Shown here: one piece after another, positions 36,331-44,900 of the stretch
How positions within the stretch are numbered: position 1 is the stretch's first letter
How the letters are laid out: the number at the start of each line of letters is the position of its first letter
Source of the DNA: Gammaproteobacteria bacterium
GTDB taxonomy: Bacteria; Pseudomonadota; Gammaproteobacteria; UBA1113
Direction of reading: 5' to 3'
NCBI GenBank assembly: GCA_021773295.1
Contig: JAJFKI010000058.1
Location: 1-52,448, forward strand
DNA length: 52,448 nt
Notes under the pieces: model-generated
Seen by the model: only the letters and a program-made list of their open reading frames with translations
The model's database searches: none
What the model was told of the DNA's origin: nothing
Made by a program: the position numbers and the translations under genes

Positions 36331-36336
36331 TATAAT
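36331..36336 (+). promoter_or_regulatory. Possible -10 element of the GT4 gene
   Basis: TATAAT matches consensus exactly, 95 bases before the glycosyltransferase start; the -35 position at 17 bp reads TAGCGA, which is poor. The assignment rests on the -10 alone. Confidence 0.3.
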
Positions 36337-36430
36337 GGAAAATGCTCTCTAGTTCGAATTTTTGTCCCATAATACAAAAGTTGGAACGATTACTGCTTAA
36401 CACTGCATTAACTAAACACTATTCACTGGA

Positions 36431-37651
36431 ATGATTGTGAGAATTTTAATCACTAGCACGGGCGCCTGGGGAACCGGCAGTTTTACGTTAATTGATGCCA
36501 TCATCAAGGAATTGATGGAATTGGGACATCAAGTAAAAGTAATCTTCCCTGATGCCAATTTAGAAACAGCCGATAAAAAAGCCTATTATTCTAAACCTGA
36601 GCTTTTTCATGTTTGGCCATTTCCTATTGCTTGTAACGGCTTTCGCCTAGACAGTTTTCCTTTAATGATCCCTGATCCTCATCCACTTAATCCAGAGGCC
36701 AAAACCTTCAAAGAATTATCACAAGGTGAGTTACAGTGTTATTTTGAGAGTTTTAGCAATGAAATAAAAAAAGTAATTAATGACTTCAAACCCGATATTA
36801 TTGAGTGCCAACATATTTGGGCCATGGATCATGTGATTGCCAACTTAGGACATGCTTTTATTAATGTTGCTCACCATAGTGATCAAATGGGTTTTCATTA
36901 TGACGATCGCATGCGTCCCATGACCATTGACTCAGCGCAGAAGGCAAAATTTATTTTTGCAATTTCCGATAATGTTAAAGATGAAGTTTGTGAACTTTAT
37001 CATGTTGCACCTGAGAAAGTCATTGTGATTGAAAATGGTTATGATAAAGCCGTCTTTAAACCTTTTCATGAAAATAGAAAGAATGTTCTTAAAGATTTAG
37101 GTATCAATACAATTCCACCCAATGCAACGATTATCAGTTTTTCCGGTAAAGTGTCTAAAACCAAGGGCATTGATATTATATTAAAAGCGAATCAATACTT
37201 AAAAAACCACCCTATTCATTTCATTATTGCAGGAGCGGGCACGCGAGCACAAGCCATGGAACTGGCCGTGCTAAATGATAAAGGTTTTGATAACCTTCAT
37301 TTTATTGGTCATCAAACACCGACAATGTTAAGTCGAATCCATAATGTTTCTGCACTTAACATCATGCCTTCTCGCACCGAAGGTTTTGGTATTGCCTGTT
37401 TAGAAGCGATGGCTTGCGGATTACCTGTTGTGGTGAGTGCCACCGGTGGACCTGATGCCTATGCTGTGGGTGAAGTAGTACCGGTAGAAGATGCCGAAGG
37501 TTTAGCGAAAGGAATCGATAGAATTCTGGATTTGCCTAAAGATCAATATCAGCAATTGAGTCAAGAAGCTTTAACTACGGCAGGACAATTTTCTTGGGAA
37601 AATAATGTCGCGAAACGATTAGATTATTATTCAAGAGCCCAAACCAACTAA
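36431..37651 (+). CDS. GT4-family glycosyltransferase
   Basis: 406-residue retaining glycosyltransferase with the GT-B fold. The N-terminal domain opens with [19 protein letters not shown]. The C-terminal nucleotide-sugar domain has [49 protein letters not shown] (E-x7-E motif) and [16 protein letters not shown]. Donor and acceptor are unknown; LPS, capsule or glycolipid are likely uses. It is inserted on the opposite strand between rlmE and ftsH, normally neighbours, and its 3' end overlaps rlmE by 21 bases. Confidence 0.88.
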   Translation: MIVRILITSTGAWGTGSFTLIDAIIKELMELGHQVKVIFPDANLETADKKAYYSKPELFHVWPFPIACNGFRLDSFPLMIPDPHPLNPEAKTFKELSQGELQCYFESFSNEIKKVINDFKPDIIECQHIWAMDHVIANLGHAFINVAHHSDQMGFHYDDRMRPMTIDSAQKAKFIFAISDNVKDEVCELYHVAPEKVIVIENGYDKAVFKPFHENRKNVLKDLGINTIPPNATIISFSGKVSKTKGIDIILKANQYLKNHPIHFIIAGAGTRAQAMELAVLNDKGFDNLHFIGHQTPTMLSRIHNVSALNIMPSRTEGFGIACLEAMACGLPVVVSATGGPDAYAVGEVVPVEDAEGLAKGIDRILDLPKDQYQQLSQEALTTAGQFSWENNVAKRLDYYSRAQTN

Positions 37652-38248
37652 GTAAACTTCGTGTGATCTTGCTCTTGAAGCCGAAGGTTTGCGAATTTTA
37701 ACTTGCTTAAATTGCTGTCTGACATCTTTAACATACGCTTCGAACCCCTCGCCGTGGAATAATTTCGTGACAAATGCCCCTTTAGGTTTTAAAGTGTGTT
37801 TGGCAAAATCCAATGCGAGCTCTGCTAAATGCATCGCTCTTGGAATATCAACGGCTCGCAGGCCGGTAGTATTGGGCGCCATATCTGAAAGCACCACATC
37901 CACTGCTTTGCCTTGCAAATGATCCAGTAACTGCTGATATACCTCATCTTTGGTGAAATCGCCCTGGATAATATGCACACCAGCAATGGGCTCCATTTCT
38001 AAACTATCTAAAGCAATCACATCGCCTTTAGGACCCACTAATTCCAAGGCCGCCTCAGACCACCCACCAGGAGCGGCCCCCAAATCGACCACAGTCATTC
38101 CTGGTTTAATGAAGCCATCTTTCTCTTGTAACTCTAATAACTTAAACACAGCGCGTGAGCGATAACCCCGCTCTTTTGCTAGTTTGACGTAGTGATCGGA
38201 AAAATGCTCTTGTAACCAGCGATTACTACTCTTTGATTTCTTGGCCAT
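37631..38248 (-). CDS. rlmE: 23S rRNA 2'-O-ribose U2552 methyltransferase
   Basis: RrmJ/FtsJ methylates U2552 late in 50S assembly. The 205-residue product is close to the usual 209. Motifs: [23 protein letters not shown] site [27 protein letters not shown] with the catalytic Asp and [17 protein letters not shown] with the catalytic Lys. It is divergent from yhbY, as in E. coli, but separated from ftsH by an inverted glycosyltransferase gene. Confidence 0.96.
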   Translation of the reverse strand: MAKKSKSSNRWLQEHFSDHYVKLAKERGYRSRAVFKLLELQEKDGFIKPGMTVVDLGAAPGGWSEAALELVGPKGDVIALDSLEMEPIAGVHIIQGDFTKDEVYQQLLDHLQGKAVDVVLSDMAPNTTGLRAVDIPRAMHLAELALDFAKHTLKPKGAFVTKLFHGEGFEAYVKDVRQQFKQVKIRKPSASRARSHEVYLVGLGS

Positions 38249-38293
38249 CTTGACGTATTATTGCCCATTCTATGATTAACTATGGAACACATA

Positions 38294-38578
38294 ATGCCAT
38301 TAACCACTAAAGAAAAACAAGCACTAAAAGCAAAAGCGCACCATTTAAAACCTATCGTCATCATTGGCGGTAAAGGCTTAACGGACACCGTTATGGCTGA
38401 AATCGACCGTGCGCTGTACGATCATGAATTGATTAAAATTAAAATTCACGGACAAGAAAAAGATGTGAGAAAAGCCGTATGCGCTGACATCTGCCAAGAA
38501 TTAAATGCTGAATTACTGCAGTTGATTGGCAACACTGGGATTCTCTTCCGCAGAAGTACCAAAAAAGAGGCTCATTAA
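38294..38578 (+). CDS. yhbY: CRM-domain ribosome assembly factor YhbY
   Basis: A small RNA-binding protein of pre-50S particles. From ATG 38294 (MPLTTKEKQALKAKAHHLKP, aligning with E. coli MNLSTKQKQ) it has 94 residues. The CRM-domain GxxG loop is IIGGKGLTD, followed by IDRALYDHELIKIKIHG. ATG 38282 is an in-frame alternative. The last 66 bases overlap the 3' end of the convergent glycosyltransferase-like gene. Confidence 0.93.
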   Translation: MPLTTKEKQALKAKAHHLKPIVIIGGKGLTDTVMAEIDRALYDHELIKIKIHGQEKDVRKAVCADICQELNAELLQLIGNTGILFRRSTKKEAH

Positions 38579-39595
38579 ATCCTGCAAACGATGCTGCCAT
38601 AGATGTTGCTGTTGCATGCGGCTAAAGCCATTATTAATCACTGCTTGACGCTCTTCATCATTTTCTAAAAAATAGCTGACTTTGCTGAGCAATTCTTCTG
38701 GCGTGAGGAACGTTTCAATATCGCGTCCTAGATGAAACAAGCCGGTTAACTCATCGCAATGATCTGATAATAAAAAACTTTTATTACCAATCACATCAAA
38801 TATTCTAGCGGTTAAGCCAGTATGCAAACTCTGTGACATGGGCTTTGTTAAATTCAACACGATTTTTGATTGTTGCATTAATTGCATTAATTCCTTTTTG
38901 AAAACATTTCTTGTCACCACGCAGGCGCGTAATTTATCACTCATGATATCAAGATAAGGTTGCCACCTTGCACCATAAACGACTAACTTATAATTGGTTA
39001 ATTGTTCCAACAATAATAAGCGGCGCATATCAGGCTCACCGACAAAACAAATATCATGGGATTTTTCTTCGGTAACACGATTATTTTTGATAAGACTTGC
39101 TAAAGGCAGAAATGAAGATTTTGTAACCCCGTGTTTTTCAAAAAACCCCAGCATGCGCTTACTGCTGAAAAACACATGTTGATAGCGTGGTAATTCTTGC
39201 TTTAAGTAAAAAGCTACTTTTTTAATATTATCTAAAAGATTAATACTGTCGGTATCCCATAATAACAAATCAAAGCCAAACTTTTTTTGTAAGCGCTTCA
39301 TTTGCCGTGGTGATAAATAGGGATAACTAAAACCAATCACTAACACAACATCCACTCGTTCTCGCTTAAAAAGCTTCGTTAGTTTAGAGGAGGATAGTTT
39401 GGGATAATAATGGTAATGCTTAGTGCTTTTGAAGCGCTTACTAAGACTTTTCCGTAGTTTATAACAGGGCTTATTTTTCGTTTGTTTAGGATCATAATAG
39501 TAATTCGCAATCCTTAAGGTTTGCAAAGCATGTTCTAAGTCTTTGCCCATGTTAACTTGACTAATCCCGTCAAAAATTAAAAATTTCTTTTCCAT
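38513..39595 (-). CDS. CgeB-like glycosyltransferase
   Basis: 360 residues from ATG 39595 (MEKKFLIFDGISQVNMGKDL), one base after the asnS stop; a longer start at 39685 would lie inside asnS and is not credible. A GT-B-like layout: N-terminal part with VDVVLVIGFSYPYLSPRQ and FDLLLWDTDSINLLDNI, and C-terminal part with HDICFVGEPDMRRLLLLEQL, KIVLNLTKPMSQSLHTGLTA and RIFDVIGNKSFLLSDHCDEL. This is the pattern of the CgeB/YkvP glycosyltransferase-like family. The substrate is unknown. It is probably co-transcribed with asnS. Confidence 0.8.
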   Translation of the reverse strand: MEKKFLIFDGISQVNMGKDLEHALQTLRIANYYYDPKQTKNKPCYKLRKSLSKRFKSTKHYHYYPKLSSSKLTKLFKRERVDVVLVIGFSYPYLSPRQMKRLQKKFGFDLLLWDTDSINLLDNIKKVAFYLKQELPRYQHVFFSSKRMLGFFEKHGVTKSSFLPLASLIKNNRVTEEKSHDICFVGEPDMRRLLLLEQLTNYKLVVYGARWQPYLDIMSDKLRACVVTRNVFKKELMQLMQQSKIVLNLTKPMSQSLHTGLTARIFDVIGNKSFLLSDHCDELTGLFHLGRDIETFLTPEELLSKVSYFLENDEERQAVINNGFSRMQQQHLWQHRLQDLMSLFFGTSAEENPSVANQLQ

Positions 39596-39596
39596 A

Positions 39597-41000
39597 TTAA
39601 AACTCTGCGTGTTTAGGTGTCCTTGGAAATGGAATGACTTCACGAATGTTTGCCACCCCGGTAATATAATTAATAAGGCGTTCAAAGCCTAATCCAAAGC
39701 CACCATGAGGCACGGTGCCATAGCGACGCAAATCGCGGTACCATTCATAATGCTCTGGCTCTAAATCATTTTCTACCATACGCTTGTCTAGCACATCTAA
39801 TCGCTCTTCCCGCTGGCTACCACCGATGATTTCACCGACGCCTGGTACGAGTACATCCAAGGCAGCTACGGTTTTTTGATCATCATTCATACGCATATAA
39901 AATGCTTTAATGCGAGCAGGGTAATCAGTGATAATCACTGGACGCTTTATTAATTGCTCCGTTAAATAACGTTCATGTTCCGTTTGTAAATCTACACCCC
40001 ATTCCACATCAAATTCAAATTTTTGTTTTGATTTTGCGAGCGCTGCTACCGCATCGGTATAGGTCATGGTTTCAAAATCTGAATTCACCACATGTTCTAA
40101 ACGTTCAATACATGTTTTATCGACCCATTTAGCAAAAAAGGCCATATCATCAGCGCGACGCTCCAATATATCAGTAATAACGAATTTCAATAAGGCTTCT
40201 GATAACTTGGCTATGTCATTTAAGTCCGCAAACGCAATTTCCGGCTCTACCATCCAAAACTCGGCTAAGTGCCTGGCTGTGTTAGAATTCTCCGCTCTAA
40301 AGGTTGGGCCAAAGGTATAAATCTTTGACATTGCTAAACAAAAGGCTTCAGCATTTAATTGCCCTGACACCGTTAAAAACGTTTCTTGGCCAAAAAAGTC
40401 TTGAGCAAAATCAATATCACCAGCGGGATCTTTTGGTAAATTCATTAAATCTAAGGTACTCACGCGAAATAACTCACCCGCACCTTCACAATCACTGGCT
40501 GTAATAATCGGCGTATTCACCCACATAAAGCCTTGCTCATCAAAAAAGCGATGAATGGCTTGCGCCACGGCATGTCGTAAACGAGAAATAGCTCCAATGA
40601 TATTAGTACGTGGCCTTAAATGCGCATGCTCGCGCAAGTATTCCATGGTATGACGTTTTGGCGCCATGGGGTAGGTTTCAGGATCTTCAACCCAACCTAT
40701 CACCTTGAGCTTCGTCACTTGCAATTCGTAAGACTGCCCTTTGCCTTGTGAGGCCACTAATGTCCCAGTCATTTCCACCGAACAACCACTCGTCAATTGT
40801 AAAATATCCTTTTCATAATTATCCAGAGAATTCGGCACCACCCCTTGAATCGCATCAAAGCAAGAGCCATCATACACCGCCACAAAGGAAATCCCTGCTT
40901 TAGAATCTCTACGCGTGCGCACCCAGCCTTTAACCGTTACTTCACTGTCAATAGCAGCTTTGCCCGCCAAAGCATCTGATACTGAATAAATTGTCACCAT
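39597..41000 (-). CDS. asnS: Asparaginyl-tRNA synthetase
   Basis: Charges tRNA-Asn. A 467-residue class IIb synthetase: OB-fold anticodon domain at the N-terminus ([20 protein letters not shown]), class II motif 2 ([21 protein letters not shown] is the surrounding region; key residues FRAE), and motif 3 [16 protein letters not shown]. It ends in [16 protein letters not shown] as in E. coli AsnRS (PFPRTPxxAxF). TTAGGAGACG precedes the ATG. Confidence 0.97.
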   Translation of the reverse strand: MVTIYSVSDALAGKAAIDSEVTVKGWVRTRRDSKAGISFVAVYDGSCFDAIQGVVPNSLDNYEKDILQLTSGCSVEMTGTLVASQGKGQSYELQVTKLKVIGWVEDPETYPMAPKRHTMEYLREHAHLRPRTNIIGAISRLRHAVAQAIHRFFDEQGFMWVNTPIITASDCEGAGELFRVSTLDLMNLPKDPAGDIDFAQDFFGQETFLTVSGQLNAEAFCLAMSKIYTFGPTFRAENSNTARHLAEFWMVEPEIAFADLNDIAKLSEALLKFVITDILERRADDMAFFAKWVDKTCIERLEHVVNSDFETMTYTDAVAALAKSKQKFEFDVEWGVDLQTEHERYLTEQLIKRPVIITDYPARIKAFYMRMNDDQKTVAALDVLVPGVGEIIGGSQREERLDVLDKRMVENDLEPEHYEWYRDLRRYGTVPHGGFGLGFERLINYITGVANIREVIPFPRTPKHAEF

Positions 41001-41149
41001 CGTCTCCTAACATCAAATTGCTTGGCATTGTAGGGATTTTTGCTGCGATTCTCAATGATGATCTTATGTTAACCCTGTAAGATGCTTGAATCTTGAATCT
41101 TGAACAACTATGCTATGTGTATATTCATATATAGTGTAATCAAACCACC

Positions 41150-41707
41150 ATGAGCAATGCTATCACACTCTTCTTAGCACTCTGTCCCGATGAGACGTTT
41201 CGTCAATCACTGTGGAAAATGCTAGCCGGCCTTAGAGAAAAAGTGCCGGATCGGGTGCGCTGGATCCCTCCTCGGAATTATCATGTGACGATGAAATTTA
41301 TTGGGGCGATTACAGAAGATGATTTGCCAGAAGTGGTCGAGAAGGTTAAAAATGCTGTGAGTAAGTTAGCTCAGCCTGACGTGTTATTACAACATGCGCT
41401 ATTATTTCCAAACGCTGAAAAGCCACGAGTCATTGCATCCATGGTGCAACCCAATCGCGCTTTACAAGTGTTATATGACGTCATTGAGGATGCGCTAGAT
41501 CTTGATGGCATAAAACCTAATAAGCATCCCTTTTTGCCGCATCTTAGCGTGGCCAGAGTTCGCAATTTTAACTGTCCTCAGTTTGAACCCTATGAATTAG
41601 CATTACCTGAGATTACGATCCCAACATTAACCCTATTGCAAAGCATATCAACAGGTCATGGTGTGACTTATAAACCTTTAACCGAGATGGATTTGCTCAA
41701 GCCCTAA
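41150..41707 (+). CDS. thpR: RNA 2',3'-cyclic phosphodiesterase (LigT family)
   Basis: 185 residues with the two catalytic H-x-T/S-x motifs of the 2H phosphoesterases: H45-VTM in PRNYHVTMKFIGA and H131-LSV in PFLPHLSVARV. It opens 2',3'-cyclic phosphate RNA ends and can join tRNA half-molecules through a 2'-5' bond in vitro. It stands alone between asnS and a family B repeat. A GAATCTTGAATCTTGAA direct microrepeat lies at about 41088-41104 upstream. Confidence 0.9.
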   Translation: MSNAITLFLALCPDETFRQSLWKMLAGLREKVPDRVRWIPPRNYHVTMKFIGAITEDDLPEVVEKVKNAVSKLAQPDVLLQHALLFPNAEKPRVIASMVQPNRALQVLYDVIEDALDLDGIKPNKHPFLPHLSVARVRNFNCPQFEPYELALPEITIPTLTLLQSISTGHGVTYKPLTEMDLLKP

Positions 41708-41760
41708 GGCTACCGATTGCTGCCCATCGCACACCTGTGAAAGTGTAAGTGGAAGGGGTC

Positions 41761-41924
41761 TATACCCATTACAGATGAAAATGCGGAATTAAGGCGACTT
41801 GATTTTTGTTTCCTTTGAGCGTTCGAAATTTGCCAATAGACCGGCTATTACCTGCATTTCGAACGCTCAAAGGGAACAAAAATCAAATCGCCTAAATCTC
41901 GCATCTTGAAGTGTGACGGGTATA
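41761..41924. repeat. Family B MITE-like palindrome, copy 1
   Basis: 164 nt: imperfect 69-bp arms (41761-41829 with 41856-41924) and a 26-nt loop (TTGCCAATAGACCGGCTATT then ACCTGC). The ends are TATACCC and GGGTATA. The inner stem CTTTGAGCGTTCGAAAT is perfectly paired. The left end is the variant ATTACAGATGAAAATGCG, the right end the standard CGCATCTTGAAGTGTGACGG. The loop is inverted relative to copies 2, 4 and 5. TA ends suggest a Tc1/mariner- or IS630-type TA target. Confidence 0.85.
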
Positions 41925-41998
41925 GAAATAATATTTCCTTAAGTTTAATCAAGTATCTTATCAGTCTAGTAATATCGCAGAAATGAGGACTCTTAATC

Positions 41999-44900
41999 AT
42001 GTACTATCAAATAATTGGTGCCCAAGCGCAAACTGTTATTCATCAAGGCTCCCATGCTAATGACTTACAGACTTTTTTGAATCATCAGCGCGATCAACTG
42101 CAACAGGGTGTTAATTTATTAAGAATATCTCATGAAAACACGTTTTATTTTGTTACCTTAGAAAAGAACTCAAATCGTTTAAACACCACCTTCTATTTTG
42201 GTGCGAGTAGTGATGAAAATTTAAGCCCAATGATTGAAGTACTCACTCATAACAGTCATACAATTGTTCATCGACTGATTAGCACCTTACCTGAAAATAT
42301 TCAACTGCTGTCTATAATGACTGAGTCTACACCAACAACAGTAACAACAGTAACGACAACCAAACCATTAGCTGCCTCAAGCACGTCTGTTGAATTATCC
42401 AAGGTAACCTCACCACAACAAAGTAATATTACTCACACCGCAGCTGCCAGTTCTTCTACAGACAATTCAATGACACAAGCACACTATGAAATTTTCCTTG
42501 AAAAAGGCGCGGTAGTACATGCTGATACCGCAGAAGATATGGACTGCCCCCAGTCACTGTTAAAGCGTTGCGCCCGTGTCACGAGTGATAATTTTATATT
42601 ACATGTGTCACAAGATGAGGATATAGAGCAACCATTTTTGCTCGTTGATAACGATATGTTCGTTCTGTTAGTTAATACCGCATTAACGTCAGAAAAAGCT
42701 GCTTTAAAAAGTGGATTGCTTAAAATCATGGGGGCCATGATGCTAAACTTGTCTGGAAAGACCAACCTAATTCAGCTTAGGCTCACGCAACTGATGTCAC
42801 ACTTGGATGATAATCAGCAAACACTTAAATCATTATATGAGACAGCTAACGAACCAGCACAAATGCATTTTATGCATGCGCTTGTGCGAAGCTATTTAGC
42901 ATCAAAGCAAACCTTGCTAAAGGTCATGATAGAGTTGTTGTTTAACAAAATTCAATCTCGTGATTTAAGACAATTAAGTGAAGAGGATAGAAGCGATTTC
43001 TTCAAGCATGCAACGAGATTCAATAATTTCAACCTAGTCAAGTTAATGTTAAGTAGTTACGAGCGTGACGAGCGCATGCAAAGTTTAGTCATAACCACTT
43101 TACCTCTCTTACCCTCCTCTTTTAGCCAATTACGCGGTTTGTTATATGCCTATTGTCAGGGCATAACCATTCGCCCTACAGACTATGATTTTCTAATTCC
43201 TGATTATCTGGACTACTGTGCTTCATGCATTCCAGAAAATAACACTGAAATACAAGCACAGCTTGCGATCGATTGGAGTGCGCAAAGAGGCAGTGAATCA
43301 TCGATGGTAAGTCTTAGTAAAATTCCCTATGTACTCAGTGCTAGCGACCAACTATTCCCCGGCTTAGATACTCAAGAACAACTGCAGGCATTAACCAATT
43401 ACATCGGCGATAGATTAGAACAACTTGAAGGCCATAGAAACGCCCTGACCAATCCAGACGCTCGTAAAACATTTATTATTCAAGCTGAAGAAGAAACCGG
43501 ACTTGGTGGCTATGAATTTCGTTTGCTGAGTAGCAAAGATCAGACACCATGGTTGGATTTGGTAAATCATCATACGCTGCCACATCCAAGTATCGTTTTC
43601 AAGGTACCTACAATCTATCTCTATGCTGAAAATAATACCGTGATTTATCAGGTTGTCATCATGAATCAAGTCACTGGTACCGGTTTAATTGACTACAAAG
43701 ATCTCAATAAACTCAGCACAGGAACCATTTTTAATAAAGCCATTCTGAAGAAACAAAAACACTTTATACTTGAAATAACAACCCGCAAAGGCCATACACC
43801 TCAGATGTCGCCAGAGAGCCAAGAAATTGCAAGATTGCATTCTGCGCTTCGTTTAATGCTAAGGGATCGTTTAAATTGTACTTTTAATCCTTATTTTACG
43901 CATAAGCCTTACCCACTTGAATGTTTCGAGAGAAAGGAGTTAACTGATTTAATAGCATTGGTTGAGACAAAGCCAAGTAATGAGAATGAATTTTCTGAAG
44001 ACCTATTACAAATAATACAACAAATTAAACAACCTTATTCTAACTACAAGACCCGTCATGTTAACGGTGAAATGGTAGTACAACTGAGAAATTTCTTAGC
44101 TAAAAATGACCGCCGCGACTTAAGTGAAAAACTCTTCGATAATTTTGATCGTGTCATTGCTTTTGCCTTTGCTTATGCAAGAAAATATCATTGCATTGAC
44201 CAAGTTATCACAGCATTACATGATAATCGCCGAGGTCATAATTTTGATAAAGATGGGTACGATGATCAATTGCGCGGATTTGGACACTCCCCTCACAATC
44301 AGGCTTCCTGTGGACCAGGTTCATTAGGACGACTTTTTACTGTTTTTGCGAGCTGTGAGGTATATGAAAAAGAGCAACGACTAAAAGCAAAGAATAACAG
44401 TATTGTTAAATTGGATACTCAACAATTTCCTGACTTGCTCCAAGAATCTCTGTATAAAACCATGCGCAAAATCATACAAAGCTTCGTTTCTGGCAATAAA
44501 GACACGGTAGAGCAACTGACATGGATCATCAAGTTTATGTTGATTGCCCCATTTTCTACTGAAGGTCTTGAGGTAGATTCATACGACGAAACAAAAGCTG
44601 GGGCTGATGCATCCGTGGCGCCATTAATTTCAGAGCATTTTGACTGTCTTGCTTACGTGACTCAATTAAGAAGAACCTATAATCCTAATACAACAGTAGC
44701 TAAACTTTCTAATGATGAGAAAGACACCGTATTAAAATTTATTGTAGCAGAGATGAAAAAATTAATAGAACTCACTGACGTTGAAACGTTATCTTTAGCT
44801 GCAAGAGGACAACTATCAGAGACTCGGGACAGCTTTAGAAAACACGTATTCACACAAGTTTTTCCTGTTATTCTCACCTATTACATGGATGCATCCTCTA

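Noticed and set aside
43440..43530. Nudix-like motif (QAEEETGLGG) in the Rab giant
   Set aside because: The Arg-Glu pair and upstream Gly/Glu spacing of the Nudix box are missing; the match is only EExG-like.
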